Source: G965202665 sp965243835
GTDB lineage: Bacteria > Actinomycetota > Acidimicrobiia > Spongiisociales > Spongiisociaceae
Length of the DNA stretch: 64,000 nt
Assembly (NCBI GenBank): GCA_965243835.1
Contig: OZ251578.1
Span: 2,294,001-2,358,000, forward strand
Direction of reading: 5' to 3'
In this document: in pieces, positions 34,881 to 44,286 of the stretch
How positions within the stretch are numbered: position 1 is the stretch's first letter
Layout of the letters: each line of letters starts with the position of its first letter
Notes under the pieces: model-generated
The model's input: the letters and a program-made list of their open reading frames with translations, nothing else
What the model was told of the DNA's origin: nothing
Databases searched by the model: none
Translations under genes and position numbers: made by a program

Positions 34881-36179
34881 ATGCAACAGCTTCATCAATA
34901 CGCATCGGGCGCCCGGACGGAGGACGAGTGCCGACGGATCGAGGACGCCTTGCACCGGTTGCACGGGCAGGCGGCGTCCTTGGACGGCGATGAACTGCGC
35001 CGGCTGGCCAAGTCGGTGGGGCGGATGGAGGCGCGGGTGGCTTCCCTGAAACTGTCCATCGCCCGGCGCATCACCCGGGCCGAGGGGCAGGCGGAGGCCG
35101 CCGCCGCCTTGCGGGACGGAATGCGGATGACGCAACGGGAAGCCAAGCAGGTGACCGGGGCGGCCCGCAAGCTGGAGGAAATGCCCAACACCCGCGCCAA
35201 ACTGGAAAGCGGGGAGATCACTTTTCACCACGCCCTGTCGCTGGCGGAAGCCGCCCGGGAATGCGGAGCCCGCACCGTGGACCGGGACGCCGGCCTGTTG
35301 CAAGGGGCGGCCGATGAAGACCCGGACAAGTTCCGCCGGCAAACCCGGCGGTGGGCCGACGAACGCTCCCCCGACCGGGGGGAAGCGGAACTGTTGCGGC
35401 AACGCGCCCGGCGCCGGGCGCATGCGTTTTGGGACCCGGAGGCCGGGATGGGAATCGTGCGGGCCGAGCTGGACCGCATCCGGTTCAGCCAGGTGCGCCA
35501 AGCCCTGGACCTGCGGGCCGAATCCCTGCGCCGGGCGGATTCGGGCGGTGAGAACCATCCCGATGACGTTCGCACCGGAGACCAGCGGCGGGCCGACGCC
35601 CTGTTTGAACTGCTGACCGGCCGCGACGCCGACACGCTGGCTGTCCGGGAAGAAGCAGCGGGCAAGGCGGTCACCCAACTGATCATCACCGCCGAAATAG
35701 GCGACGTCGACGGGACCGACCCCGCCGGGAAATGCGAAATCCTGGGGGCGGGCCCGGCGCCGCCCGACATTCTGCGTCATCTTTCCCCCGATGTCCGCCT
35801 CCGCGGGGCCATCTTCGACCGGAAAGGACTCCCGCTGTGGCTGGGACGGAGCCGGCGCCTGGGCAACGCCGCCCAACGACTGGCGGCCGCCCTGCGCGAC
35901 CGGGGGTGCGTCCTGTGCGAAGCCCCCTTCCACCTCACCGAACTGCATCATGTCCGGGAATGGCACAACGGGGGAGGCACCGACATCGACAACTTGGCCT
36001 CCCTGTGCGGACCCCACCACCGCCGTCTGCAGGATCACGACCTGCAATTGGTAAAAATTGGAAACAAATGGCAAACCCGACCCCGCACCGGGCCCCCCGC
36101 CCCGCCCCGACCTCCGCCCGCCCGTCCGGCCACCCGGAAAATCCCGGCCGGAATAACCGGACGGCGGGGAATTGACTAA
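34881..36179 (+). CDS. DUF222 / HNH endonuclease-domain protein (second copy)
   Basis: 432 residues from the ATG at 34881; the frame is open to 34851, but the leader comparison favours this start. The helical DUF222 region (LRRLAKSVGRMEARVASLKL, then TRAKLESGEITFHHALSLAE) is followed by a C-terminal HNH domain: CVLCEAPFHLTELHHVREWH, then DIDNLASLCGPHHRRLQDHD. It is clearly homologous to 10089-11381 along its length but well diverged, so the two are not recent copies. Its role is unknown, possibly selfish. It sits between SLH-propeller genes. Confidence 0.9.
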   Translation: MQQLHQYASGARTEDECRRIEDALHRLHGQAASLDGDELRRLAKSVGRMEARVASLKLSIARRITRAEGQAEAAAALRDGMRMTQREAKQVTGAARKLEEMPNTRAKLESGEITFHHALSLAEAARECGARTVDRDAGLLQGAADEDPDKFRRQTRRWADERSPDRGEAELLRQRARRRAHAFWDPEAGMGIVRAELDRIRFSQVRQALDLRAESLRRADSGGENHPDDVRTGDQRRADALFELLTGRDADTLAVREEAAGKAVTQLIITAEIGDVDGTDPAGKCEILGAGPAPPDILRHLSPDVRLRGAIFDRKGLPLWLGRSRRLGNAAQRLAAALRDRGCVLCEAPFHLTELHHVREWHNGGGTDIDNLASLCGPHHRRLQDHDLQLVKIGNKWQTRPRTGPPAPPRPPPARPATRKIPAGITGRRGID

Positions 36180-36506
36180 AGGTCAACAGAAGACATCGCG
36201 GGTAGCCGGGTGTAGGGTGTCGCGGCAAACTGGGCGCAGGCGGCCGCGGACTGGGGATGGTTCGGACAGGCACCGGGACGGTCGATTTCCCTGTGAATAG
36301 AAGAAGCCGAACCGGGAAAGAGGGGGTATCCGACCACCCTGTCCGGGTTCGGCGGAGGAGGTGGGTTTCGGTGGGATGTTCGCCGGGCCGACCGAAGAAG
36401 CCGCGGTGTGGTTGGCCGACGATATGCGCGTTCGGGGCATAGACCATGGGGCGCCCGGCATGGCTTATCGCCCCCGTCCCGTAACCGAACCGGGCTAGGA
36501 AGGGGG
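36180..36506. other. Intergenic stretch with one weak ORF
   Basis: This lies between the HNH gene and the convergent third propeller gene. The only protein-like frame is a 45-codon plus-strand ORF at 36361-36498 (GTG start; it reads MFAGPTEEAAVWLADDMRVR near its beginning). It has no recognised family and may be a gene fragment. No repeats or RNA genes seen. Confidence 0.4.
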
Positions 36507-38609
36507 TTATTGGCCCCAGGGAGAGACCGGAGCAATGGGCGCCGGCGGGACGGCCGGGAAGGGGCGTCGGAAGTTGTACAAGCCCGCATCTGCCGGGCGC
36601 CATGCCCAGTCGATTACGTCCCGGCTCAACAAACGCGTCTCGGCGCCGCTGGCTCCGACCACCCATAGTTCCCGCGCCGGCAACCATGCTTCGCCGGGGT
36701 TGGTGGACGCATAAGCGATCCAATCCCCGTCGGCGGACCACTCCCACCGTTCTCCGACATTTTCGGCCAACCGACGCGGCTCCGAACCATCCAACCCGAC
36801 TATCCATAATTCGTTCGTCGCCCCCTCCTCGGCCGGATCCGACTCCGGAGATTTAGATGTATAAGCGAAATTTTTCCCGTCGGGCGACCAGCCTCCGGCG
36901 ACTATATCAGTCGGATGGTCGGCCAAGAGGCGCTTCTCCGACCCATCGTCCACCCACGCTTTCCTTCCGGTACCGTAGGCGATGCGCTTCCCGTCCGGCG
37001 ACCACTCCCAAACGCCGCCGGGGGCGTCGGTCAGGTTGCGCACCCCCGAACCGTCTCCGTTCGCAACCCGCAACCCATCGTCCGTTTCGTAGGCGATCCT
37101 CTCCCCATCCGGCGACCACTCCCAACTGTTCGACTTGAACAAGTCATTGGTCAGCAAAACGGGGTCCGACCCGTCGTCGGCCACCACCCGCAGGGCGTTG
37201 CCCACCGCCCGGCCGCCCGAATCCCGCACCGGCGTCCGGTAGGCGATCCGGTCGCCGTTCGGCGACCACCGCACGCCGTAAATAACCTCCGGATGTTTTA
37301 TGACAAAACGCGCCTCCGTCCCCCGGCCATCGTCCGACCACAACTCATATTCCACCCACTGGGAGCCGTCCTCGGCCCACACTACCGTCGCATAGGCCAG
37401 CCGCCCCTCCGGGGACCATCCCCACGTGTCGAACAAGGTCCACGCCTCCTCCAGCGCGTACGCATCCGACCCGTCCCCGTCGGCCACCCACAACTTGAAA
37501 CTCTCATCGATTTCCGACCCCGAAAATGTATAGGCGAACCGATCCCCGGCGGGGGACCACTGCAGACCGTAAACCGTTTCCGAAGACGATGAAACCAGGC
37601 GCGCATTCGACCCGTCGCCGTCGGCCGCCCACAGCCCGGTCCCCGTCAACATGCCCTCCGCATCCAAATCATACAACGTATAGAAAAGCCGATCCCCGCC
37701 CGGCGACCAACTCCATTCGCCTCCCCCGTCGATTACCAGACGGGAGTCGGACCCGTCCTCCTCGACCGACCGCACCTGCGCCCCCGTCAACTGCTCCTCG
37801 TCCTCGTCCGCCGACAAAACCTTATAGACAATCCGGTTTTCACCGGGTTGCCAGCCCCACATAACAAAACCGTACGGATCATCCGCCAGCAACTTTCCCT
37901 CCGGCCCGTCGCCCCCGTCGCCGCGGGCCGCCCGCAACTCATACCCGGCCGGTTCGCCGTCCGCATCCAGCATCCCCATCACGTAGACGATGGTTTTTCC
38001 GGCCCAAACGGTATCCAGGGCTCGCCGGCCGTTGCGCATAAAGGAGGCCAACTGGGCGCGGGTGGAACCGGCGGGGAAGGCCCTGGTCAGGACCGTGGTT
38101 ATCTGGCGGACGGTGATTACCCTGTCGGGGCGAAAGGAGCCGTCCGGATAACCCTGGAACCAGGCCTGTTCCACCGCGTACGCTATATCCCGGTTTTGGG
38201 AATGCGTCGCCGGGACATCGGCGAACCCGGCCAAGTCAGCGGGATCGCCGGGGTTGCCGCCCCGCAGAAAAGTCGCCATGTCGGCCCGGGTGGCCCCGGC
38301 GGCGAACGCCCGCCCGACGACGGCGGCCAACTGATGGGCGGGCACGGAACGGTCCGGACGAAAGGAACCGTCGGGGTAACCGGAGAACCAACCTTGTCGG
38401 CACGCGTAAGCAATGTCGGCGTGCGCGGCGTCGGAATCGGAAACATCCGAAAAACGACAACCGCCCTCCCCGGCGACATCCTGACCCTGAGCGACGACCG
38501 GCGACGCGGGATAGGCGCCTACGGCCAAGACCACCGCCGCCGCCCACGCGACGAAAAACCGTCTCTTGGCCCGCAGGCCGGCTCCCTTGGCAGTCCCGGC
38601 GGTCATCAA
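36507..38609 (-). CDS. Exported SLH plus WD40/TolB-like propeller protein 3
   Basis: 700 residues. Signal peptide (RRFFVAWAAAVVLAVGAYPA), two SLH-like modules (CRFSDVSDSDAAHADIAYAC; FADVPATHSQNRDIAYAVEQ with GYPDGSFRPDRVITV) and about ten propeller repeats. The repeats are more acidic than in proteins 1 and 2 (GLWAADGDGSNARLV, KLWVADGDGSDAYAL), and the gene is GC-richer with host-like codon use. It is an older member of the same family. The C-terminus is Pro-rich. Surface location is inferred from the signal peptide and SLH modules; the ligand is unknown. Confidence 0.85.
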   Translation of the reverse strand: MMTAGTAKGAGLRAKRRFFVAWAAAVVLAVGAYPASPVVAQGQDVAGEGGCRFSDVSDSDAAHADIAYACRQGWFSGYPDGSFRPDRSVPAHQLAAVVGRAFAAGATRADMATFLRGGNPGDPADLAGFADVPATHSQNRDIAYAVEQAWFQGYPDGSFRPDRVITVRQITTVLTRAFPAGSTRAQLASFMRNGRRALDTVWAGKTIVYVMGMLDADGEPAGYELRAARGDGGDGPEGKLLADDPYGFVMWGWQPGENRIVYKVLSADEDEEQLTGAQVRSVEEDGSDSRLVIDGGGEWSWSPGGDRLFYTLYDLDAEGMLTGTGLWAADGDGSNARLVSSSSETVYGLQWSPAGDRFAYTFSGSEIDESFKLWVADGDGSDAYALEEAWTLFDTWGWSPEGRLAYATVVWAEDGSQWVEYELWSDDGRGTEARFVIKHPEVIYGVRWSPNGDRIAYRTPVRDSGGRAVGNALRVVADDGSDPVLLTNDLFKSNSWEWSPDGERIAYETDDGLRVANGDGSGVRNLTDAPGGVWEWSPDGKRIAYGTGRKAWVDDGSEKRLLADHPTDIVAGGWSPDGKNFAYTSKSPESDPAEEGATNELWIVGLDGSEPRRLAENVGERWEWSADGDWIAYASTNPGEAWLPARELWVVGASGAETRLLSRDVIDWAWRPADAGLYNFRRPFPAVPPAPIAPVSPWGQ

Positions 38610-38665
38610 TGTGATCTTAGTGATCTGACCCGCCCTTCTCCCCGAAAAAGCAAAGGGGGGGGATT

Positions 38666-40126
38666 TCAGTTTTGGAGTTCTCCGTCTGCGACCGGGATGG
38701 AGGCGCCCATCCAGGACAGGTTGCGGGGTTCGCAGGCGGGGACCTCCCGGCCCGGCGGGCCGGTGTCCGGGGAGAAAGCGCCGCCGAAGCTCTGCTCCAC
38801 GGCCGGAACTACCGCCACCGTTTTCAAGCCCAGTACCCCGTCCGGGCCCGACACGATCTGCCGGACGTAGGAGTCCGCGATGGCCTGCCGGTTGGAATCC
38901 AATGATATAGAACCATAGGGACCCTCCACGGTCAGGGAACCCAGCGCGGCCTGCAACGCCTGCTGGTTGTCGGAAATGTCCCCGCCTACCTCCTGCAAAG
39001 CCTGAATAAGCGCTTTGGCGGCCATGAAATAATTGACCAGGAAACCGGAGTGGGCTTGGGACGCGGCCGGAGCCGGGTTTCCGTCCGGGCCGGGGAAGTC
39101 GTCAAAGTGCTTATCGATCAGGGCCGTATGTTCGGCCACCGACGGCAGGTTCAAATCGGCGGCGGTCCCGAAACTGCCCACATAAGCCCCCGCCAAATCC
39201 GGATCTATTGCGCCAATGCCGCCGGGGGCGAACTCCCAGAACAGGGCGCCCATATGCTGTTCCGGACTCAGCCGGCCTTTGGCGTCCTTGAACGCCTGCA
39301 ACGAAGACCAGGTGCCATCTCCGCCCACCGCCCAGAAGTAGCCGTCCACCTCGTCGGGGTCGGGCAACCGGTCGATGAAAACCGAATAGTCGGCGGCGTT
39401 CAACGGCGGGAAAACCCGGGATACGACATCGCCGCCCGCCGCGCAGAACCCGGCTATGAAACCGGCCGCCGACGTCCAACCGAAATGGTAATCGTCCATT
39501 ATCACCGCGGCCGTGTCCCAACCCAGCACGTTCCTGGCGTAATCGCCGGTGCCCGCGTTCCACTGGGCTCCGTCCCCGTTGAAACTGAAAAAGTTGGGGG
39601 CCCGCACGTGCATGGTGGTTTCCATCAGGCCCGCGGTGCCGTTTAGGAAAGTCCGACGGGGATGGTCCCGGGCGTATTCGGCCACCGCAATGGACTCGGC
39701 TTCGGAGGACGGGCCGATCATAATGTCCGCCCCCAGCTCCTCCATCAAACGGCGGGTTTCCCGCAAGGCCGCCCCGGCCGTGTCATCGGCGCAACCGATC
39801 CCGGCCAACTCCACCGCAACTCCGGCCACCGACGCCCCCGTGAAACCCTCCGAGGGCGACGCCGGGTTGGTAATTACCGCCCCCGCGTATTCGGCGAAAG
39901 CCGCCCCCACCCCGGCCAGGTCCTGATCATGAAATCCGCCGAAAAACTCTTCGCAGTCGGACAGCACCGCCAGTTTTACAACCTCGCCGCCCGGCATGTC
40001 GCCCCCGTCCCCGGAAGCAGAATCCCCGGGAGCAACCTCCCCGCCGCAAGCGGCAACGGCCAAAACCAAAACGGCCGCCATCACCCGGGCGGCGCCGGTT
40101 CCCTTCCCGGTCGCCGGGGGGCTCAT
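38666..40126 (-). CDS. ABC transporter substrate-binding lipoprotein (Liv/amide type) 2
   Basis: 486 residues. The lipoprotein signal ends in a LAVAAC lipobox. It is a periplasmic-binding-protein type I fold: VVKLAVLSDCEEFFGGFHDQ, then GADIMIGPSSEAESIAVAEY and VDGYFWAVGGDGTW. It is a clear paralog of the binding protein at 41640-43157 but lacks its Thr-rich linker. Its start overlaps the livF stop (TAATG), so it is the last gene of the transporter operon. Two receptors for one permease suggest that related ligands are taken up. Confidence 0.9.
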   Translation of the reverse strand: MSPPATGKGTGAARVMAAVLVLAVAACGGEVAPGDSASGDGGDMPGGEVVKLAVLSDCEEFFGGFHDQDLAGVGAAFAEYAGAVITNPASPSEGFTGASVAGVAVELAGIGCADDTAGAALRETRRLMEELGADIMIGPSSEAESIAVAEYARDHPRRTFLNGTAGLMETTMHVRAPNFFSFNGDGAQWNAGTGDYARNVLGWDTAAVIMDDYHFGWTSAAGFIAGFCAAGGDVVSRVFPPLNAADYSVFIDRLPDPDEVDGYFWAVGGDGTWSSLQAFKDAKGRLSPEQHMGALFWEFAPGGIGAIDPDLAGAYVGSFGTAADLNLPSVAEHTALIDKHFDDFPGPDGNPAPAASQAHSGFLVNYFMAAKALIQALQEVGGDISDNQQALQAALGSLTVEGPYGSISLDSNRQAIADSYVRQIVSGPDGVLGLKTVAVVPAVEQSFGGAFSPDTGPPGREVPACEPRNLSWMGASIPVADGELQN

Positions 40127-40869
40127 TATCCAGGCAATGCGGCCGGGTCGGAGGAGTCCACTCCCAGCAGGCGCCGCTGGGCGTCGGGGTTGTTGATTAA
40201 CTCTTGGGGGGACATTTCGGCGGCGATGTTGCCGGACACCATCACCAGATGCCGTTCGGCCACCGCCGAGGCCACCGCCAGGTTCTGCTCCACCAACAGC
40301 ACCGCCTGCCCCTCCGCCACCAGGGTGCGGCAGGTTTCAATCAGGTCTTCCACGATGGTGGGGGCCAGCCCCTCCGACGGCTCGTCCATAATCAACAGGG
40401 GCGCGTTCAGCAACAAGGCCCGGCCGATGGCCAGCATCTGCTGCTCCCCCCCGGAGAGCCGGGCCCCGCCCACTTCTTTGCGCTCCATCAGCCGGGGAAA
40501 CAACTCGTACACCGCCTGCGGGGTCCAGCGTTTCCCCCGCGTGTTGCGGGCCAGCATCGTCAAATGTTCATCCACGCTCAAGGACGGAAACAGGCGCCGT
40601 CCCTGCGGCACGTATCCGATTCCCCGCCCGGCGATTTTGTAAGACTTCTGACCCGCCAACTCTTCCCCCAAAAACTTTACGCTCCCGGAGCGGACGGGCA
40701 ACAGCCCCATAATGGTTCCGCACAAAGTGGTTTTGCCCATCCCGTTGCGGCCCACTACCGCCACCGCCTCCACCCCCATCGTGAACGACACTCCATGCAG
40801 CACCTCGGCCGCCCCGTACCCGGACACCAGGTTGTCCACCTCCAGCAGGGGAGCCCCGTTCTCAGACAT
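40126..40869 (-). CDS. livF: Branched-chain amino acid/amide ABC transporter ATP-binding protein LivF
   Basis: 247 residues from the ATG at 40869, overlapping the end of livG. Motifs: Walker A GRNGMGKTT, Q-loop GYVPQGRRLFPSLSVDEHLT, signature LSGGEQQMLAIGRAL, Walker B LLIMDEPSEGLAP and the H-equivalent LLVEQN. The LivF-type C-terminus is short. It works with LivG to energise the LivH/LivM permease. The frame continues open upstream, but only this portion matches LivF. Confidence 0.93.
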   Translation of the reverse strand: MSENGAPLLEVDNLVSGYGAAEVLHGVSFTMGVEAVAVVGRNGMGKTTLCGTIMGLLPVRSGSVKFLGEELAGQKSYKIAGRGIGYVPQGRRLFPSLSVDEHLTMLARNTRGKRWTPQAVYELFPRLMERKEVGGARLSGGEQQMLAIGRALLLNAPLLIMDEPSEGLAPTIVEDLIETCRTLVAEGQAVLLVEQNLAVASAVAERHLVMVSGNIAAEMSPQELINNPDAQRRLLGVDSSDPAALPG

Positions 40870-41629
40870 AGCCTTCCCTCCGCCCCAGGTAAATATCGTG
40901 CACCATCTGGTTGGCCCGAATTTCGGCGGGCGAACCTTCCGCCACCACCAGCCCGTCCAGCATGACCACCACCCGCTCCGCCACCTGCAGGGCCACGTCC
41001 ATGTCGTGTTCGATGAGCACCAGGGTGACGGCCCGCTCCAACGACAGCAACAGTTCGGTGAGCCGCTCCCGCTCCCCCCGGGACAGCCCGGAAGCCGGTT
41101 CGTCCAACAGCAACAGCGCCGGTTCCACCGCCATCGCCATCCCCACCTCCAACTGGCGCTGCTCCCCATGCGACAGGTCGGCCACCGGCGCCTGCAAGCG
41201 CTCCGTCAGCCACACCTCCGCCGCCGCCCGCCGGGCCCGCTCCCGGTATTCGGCGTCGGCCGGGGCGGGGAAGAAACGGATGCGCCCGCCCCGCTTGCCG
41301 GCCAAGGCCACGAACAGGTTGTCGGCCACCGTCAAACCGGGAAACAGGCGGGTCTGCTGATAAGTGCGGGCCACGCCCAACGCGGGCCGGCTGCGGGGCG
41401 GGGCGGCGCTCACGTCCCGCCCGTCGATGAACACCTCCCCCCCGGTGGGGGGCAGGTCGCCGGCGATGACGTTGAACAACGTGGTTTTGCCGGCCCCGTT
41501 CGGCCCCAGGATCCCCAGGCGTTCGCCCTGCGCGACATCCAAATGGACGCCGCGCAGGGCCTGCACGCCTCCGACGGTTACCGCAATCCCGCGCAGTCGC
41601 AGGATGGGGGTCGCGTCGACCGAAGTCAC
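40862..41629 (-). CDS. livG: Branched-chain amino acid/amide ABC transporter ATP-binding protein LivG
   Basis: 255 residues from a GTG at 41629 (the frame is open to 41665 but overlaps the upstream binding-protein gene). Motifs: Walker A GPNGAGKTTLFNVIAG, signature LSHGEQRQLEVGMAMA, Walker B LLLLDEPASGLS and LIEHDMDVAL, with the LivG-type C-terminal extension AEIRANQMVHDIYLG. It lies 10 bases after the first binding-protein gene. Confidence 0.92.
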   Translation of the reverse strand: MTSVDATPILRLRGIAVTVGGVQALRGVHLDVAQGERLGILGPNGAGKTTLFNVIAGDLPPTGGEVFIDGRDVSAAPPRSRPALGVARTYQQTRLFPGLTVADNLFVALAGKRGGRIRFFPAPADAEYRERARRAAAEVWLTERLQAPVADLSHGEQRQLEVGMAMAVEPALLLLDEPASGLSRGERERLTELLLSLERAVTLVLIEHDMDVALQVAERVVVMLDGLVVAEGSPAEIRANQMVHDIYLGRREGYV

Positions 41630-41639
41630 GCGACCGTCG

Positions 41640-43157
41640 TCAACTCTGGAGCTCTCCATCCACAACCGGAGTGGAGTTGCCGATCCAGGACAGGTTGCGG
41701 GGCTCGCAGGTGGGAATTTCCCGCCCGGGCGGGGGGAGATCCGGCGAGAACGCCCCGCCGAAGCTCTGATCCACTCCCGGAATGACCGCCACCGTGGTCA
41801 GGCCGAGCGTCCCGTCCGGGTTGGCCACCATCTGCCGGACGTAGGAGTCCACGATGGCCTGCCGGTTGGAATCCAGCGAGATCGGCCCGTAGGGACCTTC
41901 CACGGTCAGGGAACCCAGCTCGGCTTGCAAAGCCTGATGGTCGTCGGAGATGTCCCCGTCCACCGCTTCCAAAGCCTGAATCAAGGCCTTGGCGGCCACG
42001 AAGTAGTTGACCAGGAAGCCGGAGTGGGCCTGGGCCGCGGCCGGAGCCGGGTTGCCGCCCGGGTCGGGGAAGTCGTCGAAGTGCCGGTCGATGATGGCCG
42101 TATGCTCGGCCACCGACGGCAGGTTCAGGTCGGCGGCGGTGCCGAACCCGCCCACGTAAGCGCCTTCCATGCTCGGATCCATCCCCCCGGCCGCGAACTC
42201 CCAGAACAGGTTGCCCATATGCTGCTCGGGGTTGAGCGGACCTTTGGCGTCCTCAAAGGCTTTCAGGGAGGGCAGGGTGCCCGCTCCGCCCACCACCCAG
42301 AAGTAGCCGTCCACCTCGTCGGGGTCGGGCAACTGGGCGGCGAAAGTGGAATAGTCGGTGGTGTTCAACGGCGGGAAAACCCGACTCGTCACGTCACCGC
42401 CCGCCGCGCAGAACTCGGCTATGAAACCGGCCGCCGACGTCCAACCGAAGCTGTAGTCGTCCATTATCACCGCGGCCGTGTCCCAGCCCAGCTCGTTCTT
42501 GGCGTAATCGCCGGTGCCCGCGTTCCACTGGGATCCGTCCCCGTTGTAGCGGAAGAAGTTGGGGGCCTGCACGTGCATGGTGGTGTCCATGGCGCCCGCC
42601 GTGCCGTTCACGAAAGTCTGGGTGGGGTGGTCTTTGGCGTAGTTGGCCACCGCGATGGACTCGTCGCCGGAGAGGGGGCCGATCATAATGTCGGCGCCCA
42701 GCTGCTCCATCAGGCGGCGGGTCTCTTCGATGGCCTTGTCGGCCGTGTCATCGGCGCAACCGATACCGACCAACTCCACCGGAACTCCGGCCACCGACGC
42801 GCCGGTGAAACCCTCCGAGGGCTTGGCCCGGTCGGTGATGGTGGCCCCCGCGAACTCGGCGAAAGCCGCCCCCACTCCGGCCAGGTCCTGATCGTGGAAA
42901 CCGCCGAAAGCCCCTTCGCAGTCCGACAGCACCGCCAGGTTGATCACCTCGGTTCCCATCATCGGGGCCTCGGTGGTAGCGGGCGCTTCGGTAGTGGTGG
43001 CCGCCTGCGTGGTGGTCGGGGCCGCGGTGGTGGTCGTGGCCGGAGCCGCGGTCGTGGTCGGGGCAGAGTCGTCCCCGCCGCAGGCCGCGGCTACCAGGGC
43101 CAAAACGGCCAGCAGAGCCCACACCGTGCGGGTTCGCATCCCGTGCAAATATCTCAT
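41640..43157 (-). CDS. ABC transporter substrate-binding lipoprotein (Liv/amide type) 1
   Basis: 505 residues from the ATG at 43157, which has an AAGGAGG site 5 bases upstream; the open frame extends further but without protein character. The signal peptide ends in a LVAAAC lipobox and is followed by a Thr/Ala linker (TTTAAPATTTTAAPTTTQ). The type I binding-protein fold comes next: EVINLAVLSDCEGAFGGFHD, GADIMIGPLSGDESIAVANY, VDGYFWVVGGAG. The linker plus fold is typical of actinobacterial surface receptors. The ligand is not determined. Confidence 0.92.
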   Translation of the reverse strand: MRYLHGMRTRTVWALLAVLALVAAACGGDDSAPTTTAAPATTTTAAPTTTQAATTTEAPATTEAPMMGTEVINLAVLSDCEGAFGGFHDQDLAGVGAAFAEFAGATITDRAKPSEGFTGASVAGVPVELVGIGCADDTADKAIEETRRLMEQLGADIMIGPLSGDESIAVANYAKDHPTQTFVNGTAGAMDTTMHVQAPNFFRYNGDGSQWNAGTGDYAKNELGWDTAAVIMDDYSFGWTSAAGFIAEFCAAGGDVTSRVFPPLNTTDYSTFAAQLPDPDEVDGYFWVVGGAGTLPSLKAFEDAKGPLNPEQHMGNLFWEFAAGGMDPSMEGAYVGGFGTAADLNLPSVAEHTAIIDRHFDDFPDPGGNPAPAAAQAHSGFLVNYFVAAKALIQALEAVDGDISDDHQALQAELGSLTVEGPYGPISLDSNRQAIVDSYVRQMVANPDGTLGLTTVAVIPGVDQSFGGAFSPDLPPPGREIPTCEPRNLSWIGNSTPVVDGELQS

Positions 43158-43182
43158 TTTTTCCTCCTTGTTCCTTTCAGGT

Positions 43183-44286
43183 TCAACCGGGAACTCCGGT
43201 TTTCTCCTCTTCCTTCCCGACCGGTCGGGCCGGGTGTTTCTTGTCGGAAATCGTGCGCAACAGACGCTTTCCCAGTCTGCCCGCGCCGCTTCCAAATCCT
43301 ATAAGGCCATTGGGCGAGGCTAAAACGATAATCAGAAAAATCAACCCGACCAATGTGTTGAAACGGTCCTCGGTCAGGCCGATCCGGTCCACCAGCGGCA
43401 CCGACCGGACGTAATTATTGGCCATCACGTAGACGAAAGCCCCCAGCCACGCCCCCTCCAGCCGGTTCATCCCGCCGATAACGGCCACGATGAGCAGGGC
43501 CAGAATCTCCCCCACCCCGATGGAAGCCGGGTCTATCTGCCGGTTCCACCACACGTTCAAAACCCCGGCCAGGGAAGCCACGAACGCCCCCAAGGTGAAA
43601 GCCAAAGCCCGGTGAACGACCAGGTTGTAGCCCAGGGCGCTCATCCGCACCGGGTCGTCCCGCACTCCCTGCAGGGCCAAACCGAACGGGGTGCGCACCG
43701 CGTAGCGCAACAGCAGATAGGAAAACACCGAAACCAGCAGGGCCGCGTAATAGAGCCTTTCCGGAAACTGGCCCGGCTCCCCGATCACGGCGGGGGCGAC
43801 GATCTGGTTGATGCCCCCGAACCCGGAGAAGGTGGTCACCTGACCGAAGAAATAAAACCCGATTACCCCGAAAGTCAAAGTGATCATCAGGTAGTAGAGG
43901 CCGGCGGAACGGCCCGCCACCAGCCCCAGCACGAACCCCAGGGCGGTGGTGAACAGGATTCCGATCAGCACCCCCAGCCACGGGTTCAGGCCCAGGTTCA
44001 GCCCCTTGCTGCCCCCCTGGGTGACGGCGTTGCCGATCACGAACCCGGCGAACCCGTACATCAGGGTCTGGGCCAGGGAAATCATCCCCCCGTAGGCGGC
44101 CAGGAAAATGAGGCTGGCGGCCGCGATCCCCAGCCACAGCGCCTGCGTGAGAATGAAGCTGAGAAAAAACGGGGAGGTATAAAGCGGGGCCGCCGCCGCC
44201 ACCGCCAGGATGAGCAACAGGGCTATCCGCTCCGGGTGCGCCCAGTAACGGCCGGAGGCGAGGGCGGGGGCGTCTCCTCCGAACAT
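43183..44286 (-). CDS. livM: Liv-type ABC transporter permease LivM
   Basis: 367 residues from the ATG at 44286, overlapping the livH stop (ATGA). About ten membrane segments, including IALLLILAVAAAAPLYTS and LWLGIAAASLIFLAAYGGMI; the permease signature reads GGMISLAQTLMYGFAGFVIG, and GGMNRLEGAWLGAFVY follows near the end. The C-terminus is basic and cytosolic. It pairs with LivH. The frame runs open upstream across livH, but that is a shadow. Confidence 0.93.
   Translation of the reverse strand: MFGGDAPALASGRYWAHPERIALLLILAVAAAAPLYTSPFFLSFILTQALWLGIAAASLIFLAAYGGMISLAQTLMYGFAGFVIGNAVTQGGSKGLNLGLNPWLGVLIGILFTTALGFVLGLVAGRSAGLYYLMITLTFGVIGFYFFGQVTTFSGFGGINQIVAPAVIGEPGQFPERLYYAALLVSVFSYLLLRYAVRTPFGLALQGVRDDPVRMSALGYNLVVHRALAFTLGAFVASLAGVLNVWWNRQIDPASIGVGEILALLIVAVIGGMNRLEGAWLGAFVYVMANNYVRSVPLVDRIGLTEDRFNTLVGLIFLIIVLASPNGLIGFGSGAGRLGKRLLRTISDKKHPARPVGKEEEKTGVPG

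Noticed and set aside
36176..36589. Minus-strand ORFs in the 36.2-36.5 kb gap
   Set aside because: They show Pro/Arg/Ser-rich composition without motifs and overlap the third propeller gene; only the small plus-strand ORF was worth a mention.
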